From contig NZ_CP125377.1 in NCBI RefSeq assembly GCF_034008315.1, positions 1,686,001 through 1,750,000 on the forward strand: a stretch of 64,000 nucleotides of DNA. The letters run 5' to 3'. The stretch is from Pseudomonas sp. P8_241. GTDB taxonomy: Bacteria > Pseudomonadota > Gammaproteobacteria > Pseudomonadales > Pseudomonadaceae. Below are positions 8,180 through 18,200 of this stretch, one piece after another (position 1 is the stretch's first letter; each line of letters starts with the position of its first letter). A program made the translations under genes and the position numbers. The notes beneath the pieces were generated by a model that saw only the letters and a program-made list of their open reading frames with translations, did no database searches and had not been told where the DNA came from.

Positions 8180-8995
8180 ATGCAAAATCGCATGATGATT
8201 ACTGGCGCGGGCTCTGGCCTGGGTCGCGAAATCGCGCTGCGCTGGGCGCGTGAAGGCTGGCAACTGGCATTGTCGGACGTCAGTGAGCCCGGCTTGCAGG
8301 AAACATTGACGTTGGTGCGCGAAGCCGGCGGCGACGGGTTTATCCAGCGCTGCGATGTGCGCGACTATAGCCAGCTGACCGCGTTCGCCCAGGCTTGCGA
8401 AGTCAAATTCGGCGGTATCGATGTCATCGTCAACAATGCGGGCGTGGCGTCAGGTGGATTTTTCAATGAGCTGTCCCTTGAAGATTGGGACTGGCAGATC
8501 GCGATCAACCTGATGGGTGTGGTCAAGGGCTGCAAGGCTTTCCTGCCATTGCTGGAAAAGAGTAAAGGCAAAATCATCAACATCGCGTCGATGGCTGCGC
8601 TGATGCAAGGTCCGGCGATGAGCAATTACAACGTGGCCAAGGCAGGCGTAGTTGCGTTGTCGGAAAGCCTGCTGATCGAACTGGCGCACCAGGAAGTCGG
8701 CGTGCATGTGGTATGTCCGTCGTTCTTCCAGACCAACCTGCTGGACTCCTTCCGAGGCCCGACCCCGGCCATGAAAGCTCAAGTCGGCAAGTTGCTTGAG
8801 AGCTCACCGATCACGGCTGCCGACATCGCCGATTACATCTATCAGCAGGTCGCCGCTGGCGAGTTCATGATCCTGCCACACGAACAGGGCCGCATGGCCT
8901 GGGCGATCAAGCAGAAGAACCCGCAGTTGCTCTACAACGAAATGACCGTCATGGCCGATAAAATGCGCGCCAAGTCCAAACAAACCGCAAGCTGA
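8180..8995 (+). CDS. SDR family oxidoreductase
   Basis: 271 residues from ATG 8180. An upstream in-frame start at 8060 would add 40 residues that do not fit the family. The Rossmann cofactor motif is TGAGSGLG near residue 8, NNAG lies at about residue 85, and the catalytic Tyr-Lys pair is in YNVAK (about 153-157) after Ser in IASMAAL. This is a classical short-chain dehydrogenase. The C-terminal extension (EQGRMAWAIKQKNPQLLYNE) resembles SDRs acting on acyl or fatty-alcohol-like substrates, but the substrate is unknown. The neighbouring YnfA gene starts 64 bases later. Confidence 0.87.
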   Translation: MQNRMMITGAGSGLGREIALRWAREGWQLALSDVSEPGLQETLTLVREAGGDGFIQRCDVRDYSQLTAFAQACEVKFGGIDVIVNNAGVASGGFFNELSLEDWDWQIAINLMGVVKGCKAFLPLLEKSKGKIINIASMAALMQGPAMSNYNVAKAGVVALSESLLIELAHQEVGVHVVCPSFFQTNLLDSFRGPTPAMKAQVGKLLESSPITAADIADYIYQQVAAGEFMILPHEQGRMAWAIKQKNPQLLYNEMTVMADKMRAKSKQTAS

Positions 8996-9059
8996 TCTTG
9001 CTCCTGTGCATTGCGCTGGTTAGGGTGGCCGCCATCGGCCATCCTCGCGAGTTACGTGC

Positions 9060-9392
9060 ATGCTCAATTACCTGTGGTTTTTCCTCGCCGCGCTGTTCGA
9101 AATTGCCGGGTGCTTTGCCTTCTGGATATGGCTGCGTCAGGGCAAAAGTGCCTGGTGGGTGGTGCCGGCCCTCATCAGCCTCACGCTCTTCGCGCTGCTG
9201 CTGACCCGTGTCGAAGCGACCTACGCGGGTCGCGCCTATGCCGCTTACGGTGGCATCTACATCATTGCCTCGATCGGCTGGCTGGCGGTGGTCGAGCGGA
9301 TTCGCCCGCTGGGATCGGACTGGATTGGCGTAGCGCTGTGTGTGATTGGCGCGAGCATTATCCTGTTTGGCCCACGATTCTCCGCTTCCTGA
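9060..9392 (+). CDS. ynfA: YnfA/UPF0060 family small membrane protein
   Basis: A 110-residue protein with four membrane helices. It matches the UPF0060/YnfA family in length and sequence ([19 protein letters not shown] near the start, [11 protein letters not shown] and [10 protein letters not shown] later). YnfA proteins are inner-membrane proteins related to small multidrug resistance transporters. Export activity has been proposed for enterobacterial members; whether it applies here is open. No promoter or terminator is obvious around it. Confidence 0.88.
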   Translation: MLNYLWFFLAALFEIAGCFAFWIWLRQGKSAWWVVPALISLTLFALLLTRVEATYAGRAYAAYGGIYIIASIGWLAVVERIRPLGSDWIGVALCVIGASIILFGPRFSAS

Positions 9393-9546
9393 CAGAGATT
9401 TCCTGCACCTAAACGAACCTGTCAGACCTTTCTGTCAGCGGAGCAGGCCGGCGTTGTAGGGCGAGACTGATTTACTGCCAATGCATTGAAGGCGTGCGGC
9501 GAGCCGGGCATCTTCAGGGGCCGGTAACCTTTGAAGGACATACCTG

Positions 9547-9732
9547 ATGCTCGTACTCAGCCGCGTTGTGGGCGAAATCATTTCCATTGGTGACAACATT
9601 TCCGTGCGCGTACTTGCGATCAACGGAAACAACATTCGTTTTGGCGTTGAAGCTCCACAGGACGTTGCGGTGCATCGATCCGAGGTGTATGAACGTATTC
9701 GGACCAAAGTGGCAAAAAAGAAGGGCAACTGA
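9547..9732 (+). CDS. csrA: CsrA/Rsm family RNA-binding regulator (divergent paralogue, RsmI-like)
   Basis: A 61-residue CsrA fold protein. Such dimers bind GGA motifs in mRNA leaders and block translation. The key residues Leu4, Arg6, Val42, His43 and Arg44 are present. However, the start reads MLVLSRVVGE rather than the MLILTRRVGE of canonical RsmA, with Val in place of Arg7, and the tail is basic (KVAKKKGN). Pseudomonas species carry several Rsm proteins. From memory this sequence is closer to the RsmI type than to RsmA or RsmE, but that is not checked. An AAGGACATACCTG leader before the ATG contains a GGA that could allow autoregulation. Confidence 0.87.
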   Translation: MLVLSRVVGEIISIGDNISVRVLAINGNNIRFGVEAPQDVAVHRSEVYERIRTKVAKKKGN

Positions 9733-9737
9733 AGGGG

Positions 9738-9965
9738 TCAGTCAAACAGGTGTTTGGGTACGTCGTGCTTGAGCATCAATTGGCATTGTTCGCTCTCAGG
9801 GTCGAACACAATCAGTGCCTGGCCTTTGGTCAAAGCCTGACGCACGCGCAGGACGCGGGTTTGCAGTGGGGTGTCGTCGCCATTGTCGGTACCGTCGCGG
9901 GTCACGAAATCTTCGATAAGGCGGGTCAGGGTATCGACTTCAAGTTGGTCGTGGGGGATCAGCAT
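9738..9965 (-). CDS. YheU family protein
   Basis: 75 residues from ATG 9965, preferred to a GTG two codons upstream because GAGG lies 5 bases before the ATG. The sequence begins MLIPHDQLEVDTLTRLIEDF and has the acidic middle and a C-terminal QLMLKHDVPKHLF typical of the YheU/UPF0270 family. Function is unknown. It converges with csrA, with only 5 bases between the stop codons and no terminator between them. Confidence 0.82.
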   Translation of the reverse strand: MLIPHDQLEVDTLTRLIEDFVTRDGTDNGDDTPLQTRVLRVRQALTKGQALIVFDPESEQCQLMLKHDVPKHLFD

Positions 9966-10021
9966 AGGCACCTCGGTTCAATCAATCGCGCGATGCTACG
10001 GCGGTTATCAATACATCACCA

Positions 10022-10112
10022 GTAGGAGCTGCCGAAGGCTGCGATCTTTTGATCTTGTACGGCGCCATTGAAGCCAAACATCAAAAGATCGCAGCCTTCG
10101 GCAGCTGCTACG
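10022..10112. repeat. REPIN: paired inverted REPs (GCTGCGATCTTTT family)
   Basis: TAGGAGCTGCCGAAGGCTGC continuing GATCTTTTGAT at 10022-10053 is matched in inverse orientation by ATCAAAAGATCGCAGCCTTC continuing GGCAGCTGCTA to 10110, with about 27 bases between. The same arm occurs at 26313 and 38060. It lies directly past the stop of the M42 peptidase gene and could also act as an mRNA end structure. Confidence 0.85.
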
Positions 10113-10125
10113 ATTTTTACACCTG

Positions 10126-11316
10126 TTAACCGTCCGACCGCTGCCCCACCAGACTGTCCACCGACGGCACCCGCGTATCGCTTTCCATCTGGGTCTCGTG
10201 TTCGATCTGGTGACTGAAGCGGTCCAGTGAACCCTTGGCCGGTTGCGCGTCGCTGGCGAACACTGGCGGGCTGAGGATGTAGGCACCGAGCAATCGGCTC
10301 AGCGCGGCGAGGCTGTCGATGTGGGTGCGTTCGTAGCCGTGAGTGGCGTCGCAGCCGAAGGCGAGCAGAGCGGTGCGAATGTCATGGCCGGCGGTGACCG
10401 CCGAATGGGCATCGCTGAAGTAATACCGGAACAGGTCGCGCCGGGCCGGTAATTCGTTGTCACTGGCCAGGCGTAATAAATGCCGGGACAGGTGATAGTC
10501 ATAAGGTCCACCGGAATCCTGCATGGCCACGCTCACGGCATGCTCGCTGGAGTGTTGGCCGGGGGCGACCGGTGCAATGTCGATGCCGACGAATTCGCTG
10601 ACGTCCCAAGGCAATGCCGCTGCCGCGCCACTGCCGGTTTCCTCGGTGATGGTGAACAGTGGATGACAGTCGATCATCAGCTCTTCGCCGCTGTCGACGA
10701 TGGCCTTGAGCGCCGCCAGCAATGCGGCCACGCCGGCCTTGTCGTCGAGGTGACGGGCACTGATATGGCCGCTTTCGGTGAACTCCGGCAGCGGGTCGAA
10801 GGCGACAAAGTCACCCACACTGATACCCAGGGATTCGCAATCGGCGCGGGTGGTGCAATAGGCATCCAGACGCAATTCGATGTGATCCCAACTGATCGGC
10901 ATTTCATCCACGGCGGTATTGAACGCATGCCCGGAGGCCATCAGTGGCAACACGCTGCCACGGATCACGCCGTTGTCGGTGAACAGGCTGACGCGGCTGC
11001 CTTCGGCAAACCGGCTGGACCAGCAGCCGACCGGCGCCAGGGTCAGGCGACCGTTGTCCTTCACAGCACGCACAGCCGCGCCGATGGTGTCCAGGTGCGC
11101 GGAGACGGCGCGGTCCGGGCTGTTTTTCCTGCCTTTGAGCGTGGCGCGGATCGTGCCACGCCGAGTCATTTCGAAGGGAATGCCGAGTTCTTCAAGGCGT
11201 TCTGCGACGTAGCGCACGATGGTGTCGGTGAAGCCGGTCGGGCTGGGAATGGCGAGCATTTCCAGCAGGACTTTTTGCAGGTAACCGAGATCGGGTTCTG
11301 GGATTTTGCTAGTCAT
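10126..11316 (-). CDS. Osmoprotectant NAGGN system M42 family peptidase
   Basis: 396 residues from ATG 11316, the start that matches the family (MTSKIPEPDLGYLQKVLLE). It is an M42/M20-like aminopeptidase fold. Likely metal ligands are His in AVSAHLDTIGA, Asp in ARHLDDKAG, the Glu pair in TITEETGSG, Asp in VGIDIAP and a late His in CDATHGYERTH. In NAGGN operons a peptidase of this type follows the synthetase and probably hydrolyses or processes the dipeptide osmolyte. It is the last gene of the operon, separated from ngg by a 156-base gap with a REPIN. Family is firm; the exact substrate is inferred. Confidence 0.85.
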   Translation of the reverse strand: MTSKIPEPDLGYLQKVLLEMLAIPSPTGFTDTIVRYVAERLEELGIPFEMTRRGTIRATLKGRKNSPDRAVSAHLDTIGAAVRAVKDNGRLTLAPVGCWSSRFAEGSRVSLFTDNGVIRGSVLPLMASGHAFNTAVDEMPISWDHIELRLDAYCTTRADCESLGISVGDFVAFDPLPEFTESGHISARHLDDKAGVAALLAALKAIVDSGEELMIDCHPLFTITEETGSGAAAALPWDVSEFVGIDIAPVAPGQHSSEHAVSVAMQDSGGPYDYHLSRHLLRLASDNELPARRDLFRYYFSDAHSAVTAGHDIRTALLAFGCDATHGYERTHIDSLAALSRLLGAYILSPPVFASDAQPAKGSLDRFSHQIEHETQMESDTRVPSVDSLVGQRSDG

Positions 11317-11381
11317 GGAAACTCCTGATGAATTGAGCGCATCGATGGTTTCGATGAGGGGATGTTTTTTGCCTGTCAGGC

Positions 11382-11453
11382 CGCTTTCGCTGGCAAGCCA
11401 GCTCCTAGAGGAGTGCGCATGCCAATGTAGGAGCTGGCTTGCCAGCGAAGGGG
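11382..11453. repeat. REPIN: paired inverted REPs (GGCTTGCCAGCGA family)
   Basis: CGCTGGCAAGCCAGCTCCTA and TAGGAGCTGGCTTGCCAGCG are perfect inverted copies separated by about 20 bases. The element sits inside the NAGGN operon, between ngg and the peptidase gene, where it could change the relative mRNA levels of the two. Confidence 0.88.
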
Positions 11454-11472
11454 CCAGTCCAGGCACACAAAA

Positions 11473-13221
11473 CTAAGAGACCACCGGCTGGCTGTGCGGA
11501 AACAACAAATCGACAAACCGCTCCGCCGTCGGTTGCGGTTCATGATTGGCCAATCCGGCCCGCTCGTTGGCCTCGATAAACACATACTCCGGTTGATCGG
11601 CAGCCGGCACCATCAGGTCGAGGCCAACCATCGGAATGTCCAGTGCCCGCGCTGCCCGCACAGCGGCGTCCACCAACGCCGGGTGCAGGATTGCGGTGAC
11701 GTCCTCAAGAATACCGCCGGTATGCAGGTTCGCCGTGCGCCGCACGAACAAATGCTCGCCCGCCGGCAAAACACTGGCGTAGTCATATCCGGCGGCCTGC
11801 ACAGTGCGCTGGGTTTCGTGATCCAGCGGGATCCTGCTCTCACCGCCGGTGGCCGCTTGTCGACGCCGACTCTGCGCTTCGATCAGCGCACCGATGGAAT
11901 GCTGACCATCACCCACTACTTCGGCCGGCCGACGAATCGCGGCGGCCACCACTTCGAATCCGATCACCAGAATGCGCAGGTCGAGGCCCTCGTGAAAGCT
12001 TTCCAGTAATACGCGACTGTCGAAACGGCGGGCGGACTCGATGGCTTGCTGCACCTCTTCAATGGTTTGTAAATCCACCGCCACACCTTGGCCCTGTTCG
12101 CCATCCAGCGGCTTGACCACCACCCTCTGGTGCTCGTCGAGAAAGGCCAGATTGTCATCGGCGTTACCAGCCAATTGCTGGGAGGGCAGGTTCAGTCCTG
12201 CAGCCTTTAGCACTCTGTGAGTCAGGCTTTTGTCCTGACACAGGGTCATGCTGATGGCGCTGGTCAGATCGCTGAGAGATTCACGGCAACGCACCCGGCG
12301 CCCCCCATGACTGAGGGTGAACATCCCGGCGTCGGCGTCGTCGACTTGTACATCGATACCGCGTCGGTGCGCTTCCTCGACGATAATCCGGGCGTAGGGA
12401 TTGAATTGCGCTTCGGGGCCAGGCCCGAGGAACAATGGTTGATTGATCCCGTTCTTGCGCTTGATGGCAAAAGTCGAGAGGTTGCGAAAGCCCAATTTAC
12501 TGTAGAGGTTTTTCGCCTGGCGATTGTCATGCAGAACCGAAAGGTCGAGGTACGCGAGACCGCGACTCATGAAGTGCTCGATCAGATGCCGCACCAGCAC
12601 TTCACCGACACCTGGCCGGGAGCATTGCGGATCAACAGCCAGGCACCACAGGCTGCTGCCGTGTTCCGGATCGTTGAACGCCTTCTGGTGATTGAGCCCC
12701 ATGACACTGCCGATAATCTGACCACTGTCTTCATCTTCTGCCAACCAGTACACCGGGCCGCCCAAGTGGCGCGGGGTAAGCAATGTGGCATCGATCGGCA
12801 GCATGCCGCGCGCCTGATACAGCTGATTGACCGTCTGCCAGTCTGCCTCGCTTTGTGCGCGACGAATACGAAATCCGCGAAACACACGTGTGGCCTGGCG
12901 GTAGTCACTGAACCAAAGGCGCAAGGTATCGGACGGGTCGAGAAACAACTGGGCGGGTTCCAGTCCCAATACTTGCTGAGGCGCGGCGACATACAAGGCA
13001 ATGTCCCGCTCGCCGGGTTGCTCATTGAGCAACTCTGCGGCGAGGCTTGCGGCGTCGGCGAAGGTATGGCCGATCAGTAGTCGGCCCCAACCACAGTGCA
13101 CGGCGATCGGAGCAGCACCGAGTTCACAGCGATCTTCGGCCAGACGTGCCTGCAAACGCTCGTAAGAGGGTGCCTGACCGCGCAACAAGCGTTGGCTGAT
13201 GGCCGTAGCGTGAGGTTTCAT
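11473..13221 (-). CDS. ngg: N-acetylglutaminylglutamine synthetase (GNAT + ATP-grasp)
   Basis: A 582-residue two-domain enzyme of compatible-solute synthesis. The N-terminal half contains a GNAT acetyltransferase (FRIRRAQSEADWQTVNQLY, and LAYLDLSVLHDNRQAKNLYS with LGFRNL). The C-terminal half is an ATP-grasp ligase (VVVKPLDGEQGQGVAV; late metal-binding VFIEANERAGLANHEP). Together they would acetylate and join two glutamines. The gene starts 3 bases after the asnO stop, so the two are co-translated. Homologous operons in P. aeruginosa and Sinorhizobium make NAGGN under osmotic stress; this is known family biology rather than something shown here. Confidence 0.92.
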   Translation of the reverse strand: MKPHATAISQRLLRGQAPSYERLQARLAEDRCELGAAPIAVHCGWGRLLIGHTFADAASLAAELLNEQPGERDIALYVAAPQQVLGLEPAQLFLDPSDTLRLWFSDYRQATRVFRGFRIRRAQSEADWQTVNQLYQARGMLPIDATLLTPRHLGGPVYWLAEDEDSGQIIGSVMGLNHQKAFNDPEHGSSLWCLAVDPQCSRPGVGEVLVRHLIEHFMSRGLAYLDLSVLHDNRQAKNLYSKLGFRNLSTFAIKRKNGINQPLFLGPGPEAQFNPYARIIVEEAHRRGIDVQVDDADAGMFTLSHGGRRVRCRESLSDLTSAISMTLCQDKSLTHRVLKAAGLNLPSQQLAGNADDNLAFLDEHQRVVVKPLDGEQGQGVAVDLQTIEEVQQAIESARRFDSRVLLESFHEGLDLRILVIGFEVVAAAIRRPAEVVGDGQHSIGALIEAQSRRRQAATGGESRIPLDHETQRTVQAAGYDYASVLPAGEHLFVRRTANLHTGGILEDVTAILHPALVDAAVRAARALDIPMVGLDLMVPAADQPEYVFIEANERAGLANHEPQPTAERFVDLLFPHSQPVVS

Positions 13222-13224
13222 CGA

Positions 13225-14997
13225 TCAGATTCCTTGTTCGCTGAGCCACAGGTTCAGTGCCGCCAGTTGCCACAGCTTCGAGCCGCGCAATGGCGTCAGT
13301 TGACCTTGGGGATCGGTCAGCAGGCGGTCGAGCATAGCGGGGTTGAACAAGCCGCGGTCCTGACTCGGATCAAGCAGTAGCTCGCGTACCCAGTCCAGTG
13401 TGTTGCCCTGCAAATGCTTGAGGCCCGGCACCGGGAAGTAACCTTTCTTGCGGTCGATCACTTCGCTCGGGATCACCAGCCGCGCCGCTTCCTTCAACAC
13501 CTGTTTGCCACCGTCCGGCAGTTTGAATTGCCCCGGCACCCGAGCTGACAGTTCCACCAGTCGATAGTCGAGAAACGGCGTGCGCGCCTCCAGGCCCCAG
13601 GCCATGGTCATGTTGTCGACGCGCTTGACCGGGTCGTCCACCAGCATCACCGTGCTGTCCAGACGCAACGCCTTGTCCACCGCAGCGTCGGCGCCAGGCT
13701 GTGCGAAATGCTCCTTCACGAAGTCGCCGGCAGCGTCATTGGCGGTCAGCCATTTCGGCTGCACAGTGGCGGCGTAATCGTCGTAGCTGCGGTCGAAAAA
13801 TGCTTCGCGGTAAGCGGTGTACGGATCGCCGGCACCGTCCACTTGCGGATACCAGTGGTACCCGGCGAACAGTTCGTCGGCACCCTGGCCGCTCTGCACC
13901 ACCTTGCAATGCTTGGCCACTTCTCGCGACAGCAAATAGAACGCAATGCAGTCGTGGCTGACCATCGGCTCGCTCATGGCACGGAACGCGGCGGGCAGCT
14001 GTTCGATGATTTCTTTTTCATCGATACGCAGCTGATGATGCTGCGTGCCGTAGTGCTGGGCGATCAGGTCCGAATACTGGAATTCGTCACCACGTTCACC
14101 ACCAGCGTCCTGGAAACCGATAGAAAAGGTCGACAGATTTTCCACGCCGACCTCGCGCAGCAAACCCACGAGCAAACTTGAATCGACACCGCCCGACAAC
14201 AGCACGCCGACATCGACCGCCGCGCGCTGACGGATGGCAACAGCGTCGCGTGTGCTGTCGAGCACGCGGTCGCGCCAGTCTTCAAGGCTGAGGTTTTTCT
14301 CATCCTCATGTGGGCCATAGGGCAGGGTCCACCAGGTTTTCTGTTGGGTGCTGCCATCGGCTTCGATACGCATCCAGGTCGCAGGTGGCAACTTTTCGAT
14401 GCCCGCCAGCAGGGTACGGGGTGCCGGGACCACGGCATGAAAATTCAGGTAGTGATTGAGCGCCACCGGGTCGAGGATCGGGTTGATGTCGCCGCCCTTG
14501 AGCAACGCCGGCAAAGCCGAGGCAAAACGCAGGCGCTGGCCGGTGCGCGACAAGTACAACGGTTTTACGCCAAGACGGTCACGGGCAATGAACAGACGTT
14601 GGGCATCCCGTTCCCAGATGGCAAAGGCAAACATGCCGTTGAGCTTGGGCAGCAAGGCTTCGCCCCAGGCGTGATAGCCCTTGAGCAGCACTTCGGTATC
14701 ACCACCGGAATAGAACGCGTAACCGAGGTCTTCAAGCTCTGCGCGCAGTTCCGGGAAGTTGTAGATCGCACCGTTGAAGGCCAGTGACAAGCCCAATTGC
14801 GCATCGATCATCGGCTGCGCCGAGCCGTCCGAGAGGTCCATGATTTTCAGGCGCCGATGGCCCAGGGCAATTGGTCCCTGACTATGAAAGCCCCAGGCGT
14901 CGGGCCCCCGAGGGGCCAGGTGGTGGGTAATTCGTTCAACAGCTGCAAGGTCTGCAGGTTGATGATCAAAACGTAACTCGCCAGCTAATCCGCACAT
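13225..14997 (-). CDS. asnO: N-acetylglutaminylglutamine amidotransferase (asparagine synthetase-like)
   Basis: 590 residues from ATG 14997. This start exposes the catalytic Cys2 (MCGLAGELRF) of class II glutamine amidotransferases; the in-frame start 12 codons upstream would bury it. The N-terminal amidase domain is followed by an asparagine-synthetase ATP-pyrophosphatase domain with the PP-loop LLSGGVDSSLL. It converts N-acetylglutaminylglutamine to the amide with glutamine as nitrogen donor. It is the first gene of the NAGGN operon on the minus strand, and its promoter lies in 14998-15293. Confidence 0.92.
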   Translation of the reverse strand: MCGLAGELRFDHQPADLAAVERITHHLAPRGPDAWGFHSQGPIALGHRRLKIMDLSDGSAQPMIDAQLGLSLAFNGAIYNFPELRAELEDLGYAFYSGGDTEVLLKGYHAWGEALLPKLNGMFAFAIWERDAQRLFIARDRLGVKPLYLSRTGQRLRFASALPALLKGGDINPILDPVALNHYLNFHAVVPAPRTLLAGIEKLPPATWMRIEADGSTQQKTWWTLPYGPHEDEKNLSLEDWRDRVLDSTRDAVAIRQRAAVDVGVLLSGGVDSSLLVGLLREVGVENLSTFSIGFQDAGGERGDEFQYSDLIAQHYGTQHHQLRIDEKEIIEQLPAAFRAMSEPMVSHDCIAFYLLSREVAKHCKVVQSGQGADELFAGYHWYPQVDGAGDPYTAYREAFFDRSYDDYAATVQPKWLTANDAAGDFVKEHFAQPGADAAVDKALRLDSTVMLVDDPVKRVDNMTMAWGLEARTPFLDYRLVELSARVPGQFKLPDGGKQVLKEAARLVIPSEVIDRKKGYFPVPGLKHLQGNTLDWVRELLLDPSQDRGLFNPAMLDRLLTDPQGQLTPLRGSKLWQLAALNLWLSEQGI

Positions 14998-15293
14998 AAA
15001 TTCCTTACCGGTTTTTCCGTTGGGGAGGGTCAATCGATACCGCGCCCAAATGGCGGGTACTCAGAAACTGACCCGGCTGGGTGCTCGTAGTTTTAGATCG
15101 ATGGGTTATAAGCAGCGAATGTCGAAGATTGGGCGGGCGAGACAGAAATGGACCAGGAGCGTGCGGTAATTATTGCTGTGATACATAGGAGTATCTGCTT
15201 GGACAGCGTCCAATCCGACTCGATATTTGAGTTATTTTTTGTCGTTCGCGCCTCGTAGGCTGAAAGCTTCTAATCGCAATAAGGATATTGCTC
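14998..15293. promoter_or_regulatory. Divergent promoter region with a perfect dyad
   Basis: The 296 bases between asnO (minus) and the NEL protein gene (plus). They contain a perfect 6-3-6 dyad, TTGGACAGCGTCCAA, at 15199-15213. Its left half could serve as a -35 (TTGGAC) with GATATT 17 bases downstream (15222-15227) as a -10 for the rightward gene. The dyad would then be an operator over the -35. An AAGGA at 15281-15285 is the ribosome site of the NEL gene. Promoter assignment is tentative. Confidence 0.4.
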
Positions 15294-18200
15294 ATGCTAC
15301 CTGCTGCCCCCACGACACCCCCTGTGGTGCCGCTGACATCAACACAACGTCTCGAGAGTCTGCTGGAACATACGGGTGATCTGGACACGGCCCAAACCTT
15401 GCAAGAATCAATGCCTGAATGGTTGACTTCGGCGGAGCTGAGCGTGGCTCAGGCTTTGAATTCGGCCATGCAACAGTCCCAGGTTTCCTACACCAAGGCT
15501 GCCGAGGTGCTCGCAAGGCTCAAACCCTTGGACGAATACTGCAAGGAGCAATTGACTCTTCTACTCAAGGAAAAATGGAAGGTCGACGTTGATGTCGAGC
15601 GGGACACACTGGATATCATTAAAGCCGTGCTTTCTTCAACAGGAGTGCTGCCGGTTGCCTGGGAGAAGGGGAAGGTAACCAGGTCACGCAGCCTGCTGCA
15701 CGCCGCTATGGAAAATTTCACCTCCGAGGAAGCCACACCTGGCGGCCTACCAAAAGACTCGGTGATCAAGGTCGACGCAAAACCTCAAAAAGGTGCTGAC
15801 ATGACCCCCGCCAAGTTTGCCGAACTTTGTCGCGAACTCGATCTTGGGGGTAAATACCAGAGTCATGTGAATGACGTTCTGGCACTGCCGGCCAACCCCA
15901 CAGGCAACCCGGTCAGTACCGCCTCGTCAGCCGCCGATATTCGACAGTTGAAATTGCTGGACATCCAGGTCGCCGCCCATGTGGCTTATCTGAAAAAGCA
16001 CATCAGCAGTACCGTTTACACGATGTTGCTCAGCGTCATTGAACAGGATCTCCCGGCGGCCAAGGCCAAAGGGACCCTGTTCGATGGTGCACCGGTGATT
16101 TGGCAAGGCTTGCAAATTCATGATGCTTGCCTGTGTGGAGTCTTGGTCTTTACCAAGGTTTCCATCGATACAGCCCCCTCGGCCAAGTGCGTTGTCTACA
16201 TGCCCAACGAGCCCAGACGACCCCTGTATGAATATGCCTCGCTCGATGATTTCAAAGCCTATCTGACCCTTCATCTGCAAAGCAAAGTCTACAAAGACCG
16301 CTTTTGCGAACTTTACTTTCCCGGCAATGACAAGACGGTTTTTTTCACCCGCTTCGACAAGAACAAGAACCTGGGCAGTCTCACCGCAATGCCGGCCGAT
16401 ACATGTCCCGGCGATTTTTTCTTTAACGCTTTCGTCCACAAGACCCAACTCGATGCGCAGATCCTCGCTGTGCCGACGGCGGAAGTCGACGAACTCCAAC
16501 GAGAAAAGACCCTCCAGACATTGCTCGATGGAGGTCTTTTACTGTTGAACGCGGCGTCATTTTTTGTCCCTGTGATTGGTCAATTGATGTTGTCGGTGGC
16601 GGTCGTCGAAATTCTCAGTGAAGTTTATGAGGGCGTGGAGGACTGGGCGCACGGGGAGCGAACCGAAGCCCTCACGCATTTGCTGAATGTTGTCGAAAGC
16701 CTCGCGCAGATGGCTGTCTTTGCCGCAGGGCAGAAGGTGGTGAGCTCGATTGCCAGCAAAGTGACGCGCGCAAACCCTGACTTCTTCAAGTCTTTCATTC
16801 CGATTGAAAAAACGGATGGCACAACACGCCTGTGGAAGTCTGATCTCAAACCCTACGAACGCAGGCTTTCTACGGATAAAGGGCTGAAGGCCGATGCCGA
16901 AGGGTTCTACGAGTTCGACCATCAGAAGTATGTGCAGATCGACGGACACTTTTATGCCGTCGATTTCGACGCGGCTGCAGAGGCCTGGAAGATCAAGCAT
17001 CCGACACGCCAGGATGCTTACACGCCGATTCTCGAACACAACGGACAGGGAGGCTGGCGCCAACCCGGCGAGCGTACGGAGGAGTGGAGCGACGGTGCTT
17101 ACGTATTGAAACGGCTCGATTCTCGACTGGCCGCGCAAGATAACAGTCGCTTGGAGAAAATCCGTCAGGTGACCGCAAGCCCTCTGAGTGAGCTACATCG
17201 ATTGAGTGAGGAAAACTTGCAACTACCTGCACGTTTGCAGGACTCGATCGATCGTTTTCGACTGGAGCAAAGGGTTCGAGATTGCATTGCGATATTGGAG
17301 CAGGGTGATCCAGAGACTTTTATCCACACCGACGAGCAGATGAATGAATTGCCATCAATGAAGGGGTGGCCTACCGGACGTTACATTCGAGTACTCAACG
17401 ACGAAGGCATTACCAAGGAATATTTTCCCAAAGACGCATTTATTGCTAACGAGGAACCTGCGGTCGATGTCACCGAAGAGCAATTGTCTGAAGGCCAGTT
17501 GCTCAGAAGGATTGTATCCGGGCTGTATCCCGAGGAAGTGGAGGACCTGCTCGGAGGAACGGTCAGTGATCAGACGGAAAACGATGCGTTGGCCAAGAAG
17601 CTCGCTGCATCAATGAAAAATGATCGATTACCGTTGTTTGAGCGTCTGTATGAAGCACATGACACCGGTAATGACAGCGATGCCGAGTTGCTCAGAAAGG
17701 CTTTCCCAAAGGTGCCGCACACCATCGCCCGAGAGCTGATAGACCAAATCAGTAGCGTTGAACGATTGCGCCTGCGGACCCTCAAGCGCGTTCCGATGAG
17801 GCTTGCACAGCGTGCTCGTGAGGCATTGGCAGAAGTGAAACTCGACAGGGGTATCGGTGGACTTCATCTGCCGGAAATCGCCGATGTCGACACGCGCAAT
17901 CTGGCTTTCTCCCTGCTCGAACATTTGCCTGGCTGGAACAGTGAACTGTTGCTGGAACTGCGTAACGGCTCGATCACCGGGCCGGTACTTCGCAGCATTG
18001 GCAAGCAAGGTAGCGCACTGAAGCGAACGATTGTGGAGTCGGCGGAGGGTTATCGGGTGTTCGACGGCGATGACAAGAATCTGGCGAGCGTTCTTCAAGG
18101 ACCAGAAGCCTTATACCAGGCTATTGCGCATGCTCTGCCCGAATCACAACTGACCACCATGAGCCTGGGTGCCAACAGACCGGCGCAAGTCCTGGCGTTG

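Noticed and set aside
10022..10112. Repeats considered as a CRISPR array
   Set aside because: They are single inverted pairs with no regular direct repeats and no spacers; no cas genes are present.
10480..11328. A 282-codon plus-strand frame over the M42 peptidase gene
   Set aside because: It is the shadow of the minus-strand peptidase, which has motif-supported sequence and operon context.
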